Source: Ottelia alismoides (lineage: Eukaryota > Streptophyta > Magnoliopsida > Alismatales > Hydrocharitaceae). Taken from it: DNA of 64,000 nucleotides. This document shows, piece after piece, positions 11,264 to 23,356 of this stretch. A program made the translations under genes and the position numbers. Numbering within the stretch: position 1 is the stretch's first letter; each line of letters begins with the position of its first letter. The notes below the pieces were generated by a model. That model was not told the DNA's origin. It ran no database searches and was given only the letters and a program-made list of their open reading frames with translations. The DNA lies in contig JAZKJV010010130.1 in the NCBI GenBank assembly GCA_037367405.1, positions 744,001-808,000 of the forward strand, in the 5' to 3' direction.

Positions 11264-13335
11264 CTAGTCCACAATCATCCCCATTTTTTGCTTGTCTTTA
11301 TATACTTAGGATACCAAATTCTAAGTATAGGGGAGACAGATTGCCCATTGATTTGCGTTTTCGATTTTTTTCTTTTTCCTTTCATTTTATTTTCCTATCT
11401 TTTACACTAATCACTGGTCCCTAAGTTTTGGCCACATTCTAAGTATAGGGGATGATGCCTTATCCTAGGTATTGGGGGGATCGAGTAATTTCGTTGATTT
11501 TGTTTTTCTTTCTTTCTTTTATTCCTTTCCTTGTATATTCCTTTTCCTCAACACCTCATTTTTGTCTTCTACTATACTTACAATGACCTGAACATAAGTA
11601 TGGGGGGGGGTCGACTGACTTCTTTTTGTTTTATTCTTTTTCATCAAATTTAACTTAGCGTGAGTCATGTCCTCCTTTTCCTCTTGTGACGCTATGAGGA
11701 TATACCACAAACTAACTATAGGGGGTGCATATATATTGTATATATACTTTTGTCCATAACTCATAATTTTATATATTTTCTATATCTATAAAATCTATAA
11801 AAATTGGGTAAGGGTTAATTTAAAATCCACATAGATATTTATCTATTATTTATAAAATCCTTGTAAATAAGTAAAATCTTTGTAAAATTTTTATTTAAAA
11901 TTCTTAAGTTCAAATATGTATGTAAATTATACATTTAATATGTACATTACTAGTTTAAAATCCTATTTATTAAAATATGTACACAAACCATTTAGTCTTT
12001 GTAAAATTCTCTATGTATAAAATTTGTAAATCTCATTAGTTATTTAATCCAAATAAAATATGGGTAGTTTATCTTGTAAAATTCTAATACATGTGCTTGT
12101 TTATAAAATTGAAAAAATCGTTAAAATGCAATACCCTAAAATTCATAAAAATTACAAAATCTTTAAAATGAGTAAAATTCAGAAAAAAATTACTTCACTA
12201 AAAACATGGTTGCATTTTCATTAGCATTTTTCAAAATAAGTTTGATTTGTCGAACTAAAGATTGGGAATAGTTTAAAGGATGGAGCATGATTATGACCTT
12301 TAACTTTCATTATATGAAGCCTAAATAGGAACTGGAATTTTGATTCTTTAGGTCTATGCCTTAAATCTTTGGGTTCCATGAGACCATACTTAGGAAGTCA
12401 AATTATACTTTCCTAAGTAGAACACTTGGTGTCATCCATTTAACTCTTCATCAGTGAACCAATTTTGGAAATATGTACTTTGCACTTAGCTCGACTTGCA
12501 TTGGGTTGCGAAGGGCAGCCATTTTAGTGGTGCATTTTCATCCTTGTCTAGTGGTGCAGACATCTAAAGACAGGAGTTGTGGGGTTGAAATAATGCTTCT
12601 GTTGAGGGAAGGATCTGCTGACACAATTTCTCCAAGAACTCAAAACATGGACAGAAATAAAAGATCTATAACCGCCGAGGCACTAAAGATGGATGCAGTG
12701 AAAACAACATTACAAAGCCAATCCAAAAAGAAGAAACCAAATACCAAATATGAACACAATGGTCCAAGCTTCGAAAAAGCATGCACATCTTAGTGGAGAC
12801 TATGCTATACTGGCTGGGCTTCACAAGGAGATGTGACTACAATGGTCACACTCTAGTTCTATTCTCATTCTTCTACATTCTCTCTCTATTCGATTGTGGA
12901 CACAACACTACCTGACCTTAGAAGGGAATACCCCCTCCTCGAAGAAAGAGTAGCTCGATGAGGAACCAATGGGAGTGTATTATTGGGACAGTCGGTTTCT
13001 TTGCATCTTTAAGCAGGAGGAGATAACACAATTCACACACAATACAACTTGAATTCAAGGTTGATAGAGTTAGAGATATGGATAAGTGGATCTGAGATGG
13101 TTATTGATGTGAACCTAAATAAGGATTTGTGGAACTTGAAAACTGTTTAGATTAAAATCCTAATCCTAGTTAAGGCTCAAACAAAATGCTTCTTTTAGGT
13201 CCAACCAAACTTTGTCCTTTGTATGTTCTCATGAATTGGTTTAGGAAAACAAATTCATTCTAACTTTCTTTCTTTTTCCCTTATTTCTCAAATAAGTGTT
13301 CGCTAAGGGACTAACAAAATTTAAGTAAAAGGGGT
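11264..13335 (+). mobile_element. 3' internal end of Athila-like element E
   Basis: This AT-rich stretch lies directly 5' of a polypurine tract and a plus-strand LTR, so it is the 3' internal region of a plus-strand element whose pol is missing. From about 11321 to 11725 it carries five spaced G-run motifs of the form CTAAGTATAGGGG or CTATAGGGGG, a pattern known from the 3' regions of plant Athila/Ogre-type elements. One open frame of 106 codons (12473-12793) has a basic C-terminal tail but no recognisable domain, and I do not call it an env gene. Confidence 0.6.
13324..13335 (+). promoter_or_regulatory. Polypurine tract of element E
   Basis: AAGTAAAAGGGGT immediately precedes TGATGAATCC, the start of the LTR at 13336. 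It is the expected primer site for plus-strand DNA synthesis. Confidence 0.65.
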
Positions 13336-15990
13336 TGATGAATCCATGATTCATTAATATTATGTCTACATTTTGTCTTAAAACCCCTAACAAACATGTA
13401 AATATCCATTAATTTCAATTTATTAACAAAACATGAATAAAAATGTCATTTTAGACACTAAAACATGTAAATAAATAAAATAATAAAAATAAAGAAAACA
13501 AAAAAGAAGGCAAATTGTAGAGATATGTAAATATGTACAATATGACTTATAAACTATAAATATAAATGAAAGGTATATCAATATAACCTATCCCCTGATA
13601 CCAATTCAACATGTATTGGTCGACAAAACAAATAAATAGGTGCAAATAAGGAAGAAAACCACAAAAAGAATTATTTATACATTCTACACACTATTCATTA
13701 ATTATCAAATAAATATCAAACTTCAAAGAATTTTAATTAATTCAATAGAACATACTTTTCACCAAACTCTTCTCCTATTTATTTCTAAAAATGTATAGAA
13801 AAATATAAAAATAAATTTAAAATATTATCTTGTATATATGACAAGAATTCCAACTTTCAAATTGTCAATTTCCCAGCTTCCGAACATCATGACTTTCTCA
13901 TACAAACTCCAATTTCACTCTACTCACCTTTAAAGTTCATAAAATAATATTCTCTGATTAATGAAGGTGACTTCATTAAAATAAGAGTCTGTTTGCAAAA
14001 AGTTGGTTTTGGGACTTAGTGACTACTTGGTTTCTGGGCTATTTATTTTCTTTCGAACATGCTATTTATAGTTTTCTTAATTTTATAATTTATAATTATT
14101 TTCTTGATCTTTTAATTTGACCATGATTTATTTTAGATTTTTTTTACACTATTTAATATTTTAAATAATGTAAAAACCATAATTTATAGATGAAATTGAA
14201 CTGCAAATCATATATCTATATTTATTTATATATCTCAAAATAATTTATTAAAATCCAAGAAAATTCATACACCTTTTATGTTTTATCCATAAAAGTAATA
14301 AAATATAAAATCAATATGTTATTTATTAAATTATTTTATCAAGTATCATTTATACTTATTTAATAATATTATATTTATATTTTATATAATATTTCTTATT
14401 TTTAAAAATAAATTATATCATAAATTAGTTAATTTAATTGTCTTTATTTTTCATTTTTATATTCTATTAATATTACGGTCATTTGCTACTTAATATAGAT
14501 TTTATAAATAAATTAATTTCTTAACCTACCTGGTGCTGACATGTGTCAGAACCAGGAGCCTTCTTCCTCAAGATGGTTTGTTGACCTTCTGTTCCACCAG
14601 ACCTACTTCACATAATTTTCCATGTGCCACCTTTCACCTATTATTCGATCCTAACCCTCGATCTTCAAGCCCTAACTACCACCATACACGTCCACCTTAG
14701 ATCTTCACCTAACCTTTACTTGATCGTCCTATAAAATCATTTGAATTTCTCCAGTTTATACCTAACTTTTCCTAACTCCCCCAATTCCAGAATTAACAGA
14801 CTGACCCTCCTCCTTCCTCGCTCCGTTCTGACCACTCTCGGTGGTGACATCACATGGTCGCACCCCTGCATGGAAGCTTGGTTGTCGGAGGAGAGTTTCA
14901 AGGTGATCAACCTCCTTGAATCACCACCAGTGTGACGTGTAGCTCTGGCAAAAACCGACCATCAAGATACGATAGGGAGTCTTACACTCCTCTACAAAGG
15001 TCATCCTTCATTTCCATTTCAATTTCATCGATTCTCGTTCCCAATTAGGTAGTGTAATCACATCACTACGTTCCTTAATCACCATCTTAGAATCACACCA
15101 AAAATCACTTCTCAATTTCACTTCGTTTTGGCCTAATTTCTGTTCTAAAAAACCTTATTCTTGGAAACTTTTTGATCTGCAATTTACTTTAACTTTTTGG
15201 CCTATTCTACTTTGAATCAAGCATCAACTATTCAATTGGAGGAACAAAGACCATCTAAATCGCGATAGACGTTAGTATTCATTATTTGGATCATATCCCT
15301 TTCACCAAGTCAACACAGAGTAGCATCACACCCAGAATTAGGGTCTGAAACTCTAGCTGACTTCCACTATGCCGTCGTCCATCTGTCATCCTACCCCTCC
15401 GCATGAGAGCTCGGAGGGGATATGTTATTTCCTTGTGGCTCTGCTGTAGGAGTGCCATCGCTGGAGAGTGAATGGAGAGGACGATCGTTGTCGCATGCGC
15501 TTGGATTGGGGAGGAATGACCTCAAGAACACGTAGTGTAGTTTGGCGCCACATGTCCCTCATCAACGACCGAGATCGTGCCATAGCCTTATAATCTCAGC
15601 CGTAAACTATCGAAACAGTTTGAATAATGTAGAGAAGCCCAAGCAACTTCCAGAATTTGTCTCCGCCTCCAGACTTTTTTGCATTATTGCAAACAGGTCC
15701 CCGCACAGGGACCTTTTTTGCAAATTCTAGATATTTTCTTGCAAATAGGTCCCTGACCAGGGACCTATTTGAAAAAAGCTTTATCTTTTTGTTGTATTTC
15801 CTTCTACAAATTATTTCTTGAACATTGGACATTTTGGGCAAATTGTAGACCCTAGACTATATTCTATCACAGTAGTACTTTTTTTTACATTTTATTTTTG
15901 CTCTATTTTTCGATGATTTCTTCGTAAACTTTATTGATTGATTTTTGATCCGTTTTATTTTGGTTTCCTCTCTCTTTCACGCTCGTTGCT
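13336..15990 (+). repeat. 3' LTR of Athila-like element E (proximal part)
   Basis: The LTR starts TGATGAATCCATGATTCATT, the terminal hairpin seen at the other Athila-type LTR ends. Over its first 2.6 kb it is the reverse-complement counterpart of the solo LTR at 58097-61081. Both have the sequence near 13390 (TAAATATCCATTAATT), a conserved hairpin (14529-14556), a TATA box at 14730-14736, and a pair of GGTCCC-GGGACC boxes (about 15690-15770, matched at 58590-58655). The right limit is uncertain because the copy is longer than its relatives. Confidence 0.7.
14730..14736 (+). promoter_or_regulatory. Putative TATA box of element E LTR
   Basis: TATAAAA lies about 190 bases downstream of the LTR hairpin. 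The solo LTR at 58097-61081 has the same arrangement on the other strand. Confidence 0.5.
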
Positions 15991-18720
15991 TGAGGTTTTC
16001 ATATACTATATAGTAACACCTATATACTCTATGTTTTGACCTATTATATTGTAGATAAATTTTGTTTGAAAAATATTCCTTTGAAAGTCAAATAAAAATT
16101 AAAAAATTGAAAAATATTAAAAAGATTAAAAACTTAAAATAAAAAAGAGTTTTCTCGCATTAAAAGAAGAAAAAAAGGATAAAAATATCCCAAAAAACCT
16201 CGAAAAATCACTAGTGCGATTTTCTGCCTCCTTGTTAGACCCAGGAACAATTGCCTCGTTAATAGTGAAATAACAATCTTCTCATTGGTGTTGATTTCTA
16301 TTTGATTAATCATCTCTCTTTTTAGTGGTTTCTCCTTAGACACTTTTTTACCGCTTGGACAGAGAAGCTTATAAAGCCTGCACATATTTATAGAGCCCGT
16401 CCACCTCCAATCGTGGGTTGTTCCTTTTTTGGCCTTGATTTCCCCGAGATCGATTGAGAGAGAGATTATTCCACTGATAGAGGAGCGGATCTCCGAGGAG
16501 CGTGAACTGAGGGCTAGAGACATGATTCACCTACTCGTTAGACCTTCACTGGCGTGGTTTTGCTTCTTTGCAGCTCCCATTGAATCTTGGCGATTTCCCT
16601 TCATTTCTTCGATGTAGGTAAGCTTAGTTTAAATTTTTTTGATTTTGCTCTTCAATTTTCACGTTGAATTCCTCTCTTTAGCTAGATCAGATCCTCCACC
16701 ATCTGCCTCTGATCTGCTCGATCGGAGGTACCTCGTTCATCGTTCTTCCACTCCGACCATCACCTTATACTCATGGACCCCTTCTTCATCTTCATCCATC
16801 ATCTGAACTCCCAGGTCTTCTCTGACCTGGAGAATTGACTCCCCTTCTGACCACCTACATCGGGGTTTCACGCCTACGCTTATTTTTCCTTCATCATACT
16901 CTAATAAGTTCATCGTAGTTAACCTCGGACTAGCAGCAAACTTTTGCAGGTGTCAGGAAAGTGCTGGGACTCAAGAAGATTGACCTGGAGACCCTTCTGC
17001 AGTAGATGAGGAACTAGACCTCTAGATCTTCATCTACAAGCTGTTGATCTTCAAAGCCATATTCATTCGACACAAGGCAACCTCATAGACATATAGGGAT
17101 ATCAAGATCAGAATTTGGAAAGGAATAAGGGAGGTCTTCTCAATTGAACCTCACCGGAGTGAGCCTTAAAATGTGTTCTTCCAGTGACATCGACAACCGC
17201 ACGATCAATAACATGTCTACCAGCTTCAATCCTGACCGCCCATTTACGCCCAATTCCAAGCCATGGATCAAGATCCAGATCGAATCCACACCGTGCAATA
17301 GTGCTTTCATCTTCAATCGTCGGATCAGATAATATATTGCAGAGGTCCTTTCTACTACGTGGACATGAGTAACATTTGTACTCCAGCCCATACACATTTT
17401 TAGTTTTGCAAATAAGTCCTTTTCGGACATGTGTTAGCCTATTATTCATAAAATATTTACATTTCCCCCTTGCTATTTATTTTAATTGCGTTTGAGTCCA
17501 TTTTGAACTACAAATGTGTAGCACACAAGTATTTGTTAAAATTGCAATAAAAATCATGTATGTTCTTGTTATCATTTGGCCATCAAAAATAAAATAATTT
17601 CATTGAAATTCATGCCAGTACGACTCACGTGCGTTGGCACGTGCTTTTTTGGGGTAAATTGCATGAATGGCCCAACACTTCTTACATTTGTTATCTATTT
17701 AATCTATCAATTAACTTTCTTTGCATTTTAGTCCGTGTGCATCTACATATTATTTTGCATGTTAGTTTAGCTTAAAAATAGCAAAACATCGTTAGAAAAT
17801 CTAGAAAACTTCTCTTAATATCATGATATTCTCATTTATCCATCGTAATTTCTATTTTTCATTTTAAACATTTTTTAATTTTAATAATTCAAAAACAATA
17901 ACAATATGTCTTGTTTCCATTAAAAAATCAATAATATATAATTTTTGAAAAAAAATTGAAAAAATAGTATGTGTGTGATTTTATTTGAATTATTTTCTGG
18001 CGAAAATTTCATGATATGATTCTTCATAAAAACCAAAAAATAGAAAAACATTAAAAACATCTAGAAAATGTAAAAATCATCTTTCTCTTCATGCATTTTT
18101 CATCCATTTTGATTTTATGTTCTATTTTTAAATCCTAAAAACATTCGCATTGTTTTCTATTTCTCATTTTCCATGTTTTTGATTTATTTAAAAAAAATCA
18201 TAAATCCTCAGAAAAATACCATAAACACACAAAAAAATTATATTTGAAATTTCTGTGACTTTTTGATATATTTGAGAAATACAACAAGTTGCGTTTTCCT
18301 TTCTTTGCTTTTATTTCTTTTTCTTTGTTTTAATTATATTTTTTAAAAAAAACTAGAAACATTTGCAAAATTTTAAAATTCTTAAAACTATGAAACAAAA
18401 AAACATAAAAATTTACAAATTTAAAACTAATAAAAAATAAAAAGATAAAAATTCAAAAAAACCAAGAGTAGTGTGCATAGAACTCCTGATTTTATTTCTT
18501 TGATTTTTCATTGAACTGAATAACCTCGTGATTTTTGTAGCCTCCACGAGTTTGATCCTGTACGCTATACATGTAAATAAATAGCAAATTCTCTTGTTGA
18601 CATTTCTTTATTCTTTTTGGCTTGAGAATTAATTAATAAAATTTTTTGAGGGATTTTTAGGATTGCAAGACATTGAATTAATTCACTAAATTAAAACCCC
18701 TAAATTTCTATGCTCAAGAC
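15991..18720 (+). repeat. AT-rich Athila-LTR-like block of uncertain structure
   Basis: The block ends with a U5-like motif (CCTCCACGAGTTTGATCC at about 18541) matching, on the other strand, the motif at 58275-58300, so at least its right end is LTR. Together with the preceding part the LTR would be 5.4 kb, well above the 3.0 to 3.7 kb of its relatives. A second LTR fragment or an insertion is therefore likely. 16400-17450 is less AT-rich and has several open frames of 60 to 130 codons without known domains. I recognise no gene. Confidence 0.45.
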
Positions 18721-18799
18721 ATACTTTTGTGTGGATCCGAAGGTTCTCAGAAGCAGCAGCAATAGTGAGGGATCATTGTTAGCTTGGAGCTATTTCTTT

Positions 18800-19110
18800 T
18801 GTGCAACAACCCGATCTTTTATGGTAGAGTTACTCGTAGCTAGTCTTTAGTTGTAGCCTTTCTCGCTTTACTTTACTTGTAGTTTTGGGGAGACATGTCA
18901 TGTACAATATATGTATGATATACACTTTTTGTCGCATACTTTTTAATGTTTTGTGAACATGGATTGGATTGCAATGTATATGAAGTGAATGGAAAGCAAT
19001 TTTAATCCAGTTTTTTGTGATATTTTCTTATACTCTATATTACATTGTGTCGAATCTGGAATTATATGTACGTTGAATTGGTTTGCTGTCTTAGGGGGAC
19101 GATCGTTACA
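18800..19110 (+). repeat. Possible short LTR of a chromovirus-like Ty3 element
   Basis: The stretch begins TGTGCAACAACCCGATC, ends GATCGTTACA and is followed two bases later by a tRNA-iMet-type PBS. A length near 310 bp would suit a short-LTR chromovirus, but no second copy is present in the window to confirm the left edge. Confidence 0.4.
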
Positions 19111-19112
19111 AT

Positions 19113-19125
19113 TTGCTATCAGAGC
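19113..19125 (+). promoter_or_regulatory. Primer-binding site, tRNA-iMet type
   Basis: TTGCTATCAGAGC differs at one base (C for G) from the common plant site TTGGTATCAGAGC. It sits between the putative LTR and a gag remnant in the same orientation. Confidence 0.6.
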
Positions 19126-19379
19126 AGTGGTACTCCCTTCCATTCACACATATCATTCTTCATTAATGTTCGAACTACTTGATAGTGTTGGAAGTCTTTT
19201 AACCTAACACGAGTCCAAAGGAGAATAACATACTTTATATCCATGTCCACATATCTCTCTTCAGTGAATCGAGTATTAATGCTCTGGTTCTTTATGCAGA
19301 ACCGTACCACCTTGTATGGATCTGGATATAGCACAGTTATTTGGTCATCCTTGTACATGCCGTATAGTGCACCCAACAA

Positions 19380-20110
19380 CGTCAAGAGGTAATCGAGCAG
19401 CGATTACATCAACAAGATGATCCCTCCTACCCTCCTTCTCACGATGGGGAGGAGAGCATCAACCTATTTTTTTCCCCAGAACTAGACCAAATAGAGGATG
19501 CTGATGCCTTGCATAAGCATCAAAGCACCTATATAACATACTAGTGGGCGATGGTACCATAGTTCTTCGGTACCACGACCTCTGATGATGAAGAGCTATG
19601 GATGGCACAAGTGGCCAAGGTTCCGAGGATGATACATGCACCCAAGGACACTTGGGCACCTTTTTTAGAGTACTCCTTGGCTGGGTACACAGAGTAGTGG
19701 TGGAATGACACCAAGGAGCACCTGACCGATGCATCACTTGGGAAGTCTTCTTTGACGAGTTTCATACGGAATTCTACCCGGACAATTGGGTAGAGGATCA
19801 GAGGAGAGAGTTTGCCAAGATGACACAAGGGTCAATGATGACCCAAGAGTACTTGATTCCTTATATAGAGTTGTCCTGCCATTCCCCTGCTATGACAGCT
19901 TACCCTTAAGAGAACTTGCAGAAGTTCATTCAGGGGAAGCGTGAGGAGGTCTAGGATAAACTCTCTACTTTAGAACTTACCTCCATCAAGGAGGTTACTA
20001 CGAAGATGACAAAGTGGGATGCTACATAGAGCCGGTTACAGGGAGGTCGATCAAAACTTCCTCTACCCCAGCCTAGCATAGTCGCACATCATGACTTCTC
20101 TTGGTTTCAT
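19380..20110 (+). pseudogene. Gag remnant of a chromovirus-like Ty3 element
   Basis: One reading frame on the plus strand shows the Ty3 gag pattern: FFDEFHTEFYPDNWVEDQ, REFAKMTQGSMMTQEYL, then a TAA, FIQGKREEV and LSTLELTSIKEV. This is the capsid-type domain of retrotransposon gag proteins, unlike the Athila gag found elsewhere in the window. At least three stop codons interrupt it. The coding sequence ends shortly before the Athila LTR at 20160, which inserted into this element; the remainder of the element is not found downstream. The protein would have formed the particle shell. Divergence is high, so the exact chromovirus lineage cannot be given. Confidence 0.65.
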
Positions 20111-20159
20111 ATAGACTGTTGCCACCACTCGACAATAACGACACTATAAGCTAACAAGT

Positions 20160-23100
20160 TGATGAATCTATGATTCATCGTATTTTTGATTCTTCACTAA
20201 CCTCCTTATTTAAAATATTCGCTAAAATCTATGCATAATTAACTCATATTAACTTCCGACTTGTGTAATTAACTAAACCAAAAAAAGTGTATATATATTG
20301 TACATATTTTATTTCCTATTTATATGGATGTCTTTTATTTCATAATTACCAAAAATTTAGATTAATATTGTATATATTTGTTTTGGGTTTAAAGAAATTA
20401 AAAGTAACAAAAAATCAAAGCCATTAAAAATCAAGTGTTTTTAATCCTAAAAAATGCTTCCAAAAATATTTTTCACTTTATTTAACCTATTTTGTGTTTT
20501 TAGTCAACGTGAAACTTGTAGATCACATTGAGATCTACAACTTTCATGTTCTGAGTTTTTCTTATTTTTTTGTAAATATTTGTTTCTTATTTTTTCTTTG
20601 TTTTCGATAATTTTTATATATTTTATTGGGCCATGTGGTGCTCACTGGAGTTGCCAAGCAGCCCGCCCCTTCTCGTGCCACTTGGCCCCCTCACGGTCGT
20701 CCATCTCCTCTGCCCAGACCTCACCATCTCCATCCACTCTTGTGTGCCTCTCTAACGTCAGATAAGAGCCCTCCCTTGGATGGCTGACCATCCAACAGTC
20801 GCGCTCTCTCCACGTCTCCCATTTCTTCTCAACCATATGATCCCTCTTTAGAATGCATCCTTGTCATCCACTTCCACTCTCCTCTCAGCCGCTCGATCAT
20901 ATCCTTAGATCTAATCTAATCCACCTATTTTCGCCCCCATCTGGACCATTGGATCATGAGATCCAATGGTCAGAACCTCATATCCATCCTCGAGCGCCCC
21001 TCTTTCTCCCACAATTTCAGCTCCAACCATTCACCCCCTTCACATTTCTCCACACCTCCGATGACTCTCTAACCCTCCTGACCTCGACGAGTCCAAGTCC
21101 TAACTTCCCTCTCCTTCGCCTGACACGTACCCTCGCTCTCTCCTCTTCCTTTGTCGGCCCTAACTCCACCTGCATCCCATCTCATCCGCCTTCAAATACT
21201 CCTCCATTACCCCCCGTCATGCCCATCCACCTTTACATGTGAGATCTCCGAGCTCCCAACTTCACCTTCGTAATAGGGAGAGAGGGAGATAGCAAGTGAC
21301 GACTGAGCATTCTCATCGGTGAGATCCAAGGCGGCTCCACCTTACCGCATCCCTACCCATTGTTTAAGCTTTGAGCTGGTAGCCTCCATCCTGTTCAATA
21401 AGGAACGGAGTTTCAACTCCACCTATCAGTCCTGTCCAACACTCCTCCATTTCGCCCCAGTTAATCTTCTTCTTCCTCATGTGAGCCTCAATTCTCTTCT
21501 TCTTCTTCTTCTTTGTTCTTTCTTGTTACTTCGATTTATACATACCTACTCGATCACCTTCACTCATGTTCAACCAGTACACTAGCTTCACCGTAGATCC
21601 GAAATCCTCACTCCGCCTTCATCAATCCCTCTCCGCTTCTCCGCAACCTCGTACAACTAACTCCATGTCTAGCCTTACACAGGCTGGAGCTCACTCGGGT
21701 TCACCTTCTCCATCCTCCGATGAGCTCTCGTTCCACCTCATAAATACCCCAAATGAACCCCCCCTTTGATCAGAATCTGGAGACCCCCTATGACCTCAAG
21801 CTTCCACTCCGACGAGCCTTCATCGTCATGACGGTTCAGATCAGCTCCAAGATCCTACACCTTTGTAGAACCTTCGCAGGAGCTTCAACTACCTACTCTG
21901 ATCATCAACGAATCCAGACACATCGGGAGGAGCAAAATCTCCTTCACCGGAGCTCCGCCCGTGCACCGCCCCTCACGGAGGAGGGAGAAGAATGCCACGT
22001 ACAACAACCGTTGGATTAGATCATCACGATTTGATCCAATGGCCATGACATCTCCCGAGACTCCCACCAGAAGCAGCTCTTCACCCATCAACTTCAGGCG
22101 CTTAGCCTAATCCGAGCCGTACTCGCACGCCACATAGCACCGAGCCTCATCTACGATCCTACCATTGATGCAACTCTTTGTGTCTCAACCTCGGGCATCG
22201 AGCCAACACCTGACCTACATGGATATGCCATGTGTATTCAGAGCCGTGCCCTAAGCCTCCACCCCATCACGTATTTTGTGCATGTGATGTGGAAATTTTG
22301 CACCAGAACCTCTATACATTTCAGATATTAAATTTGGGTCCCTGCTGTGCATGTGCACAACGTGTTCCATAAGAAAATTTGCAACATAAACCCTTGCACT
22401 TTGATTTTATTGTAATTTTGTCCGTACGCATATTGTGAAAATTTAATATAGCCCCTGTGGATCTTTTAGATTGCATTTTAGCCCATGCTTGGACCTTTTT
22501 GAAGTAAAATGTTCATGTTTTCTTTAATTTAGGCCCCTAGATTAAATTGTGAATAACTTGAGCACCCGATATCCAAATTGCATGAAATTTGTCTTGTTTT
22601 GACACTTGTTTGATGCTATTTAATGTGAAATAAGTAGATTCTATTGATAACCTATTGTGAGTGAATGGAAATTCATTGAACTTACGTTATTCAATGGGCT
22701 AAATTGATCCACTTAATTGAATTGATGAATTGATCTAAGGCATCCTTATTACTCCATGATTTGATTGCTCATTAATTAAATATCCAGGAACTAAGTTTGG
22801 AATTTATTTAACATTTCATTCCTAAATTTGAGTATCTTGTGGAGCTAAATTGAACACTTATTCAATATGTTGTGAAATGTGATGCATATTTAATGTAGGT
22901 CATATCTTGGTCTTAGTTCGTGGTAAAATTTGGATTAAGGTACGATTTAGACCTTTGTTGATTAAGAATTTCAGGATCTTAATTTAATGAAAACACCCTA
23001 TAATTTAGGTCCATTTTGTGGGCTTGATTTCATTTGCATTCTGTAGCATCTTTTAAATTGCTAAAAAAATCACCATAAATATCATTCATACATTTTGTTG

Positions 23101-23336
23101 TGCATTGTGACCTGGCTCAACCTAGATAACCCCTCTTAGTAGCTTGATTACCATTATTGAAATATAATGAAAAACTCTTAATCCGCCGTGTTCCTGTGTT
23201 CGACTTCAGACTTCTTAGGGATATAAATTCTTGCTGAGACACTCCTCGCGGAGATCCTTCTCTCGGTTCTGCATGATTCATTGAGTGTCATGCTACAATG
23301 AGTAGAAATTAATATATACGTTCAATGAGTTCGTTA
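20160..23336 (+). repeat. 5' LTR of element D, 3.18 kb
   Basis: It starts TGATGAATCTATGATTCATC (terminal hairpin) and ends GAGTTCGTTA, two bases before the PBS. Compared with the GCGTTCGTCA end of element A, the terminal CA has become TA. It shares with A the 45-nt hairpin (20506-20550), a region with GATCCAAtGG inverted repeats (20945-20970 is a perfect 11-bp stem) and a U5 motif CCTGTGTTCGACTTCAGA near 23192. Open frames in 20580-22090 carry no recognised domain. Confidence 0.8.
20506..20550. repeat. Conserved LTR hairpin, copy in D
   Basis: The arms 20506-20526 and 20530-20550 pair at 18 of 21 positions. It is the counterpart of the hairpin at 10744-10788 and lies in the same part of the LTR. 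Confidence 0.75.
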
Positions 23337-23338
23337 GA

Positions 23339-23356
23339 TGGTGATGTTGTAGGGTA
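23339..23356 (+). promoter_or_regulatory. Decayed primer-binding site of element D
   Basis: TGGTGATGTTGTAGGGTA matches the Athila-type tRNA-Asp site at 13 of 18 positions. Several of the differences are C to T or C to A. Its position right after the LTR supports the call. Confidence 0.7.

Noticed and set aside
12473..12793. 106-codon plus-strand frame as an env-like gene of element E
   Set aside because: No signal peptide, membrane segment or family motif that I can recognise; length is within chance for the region.
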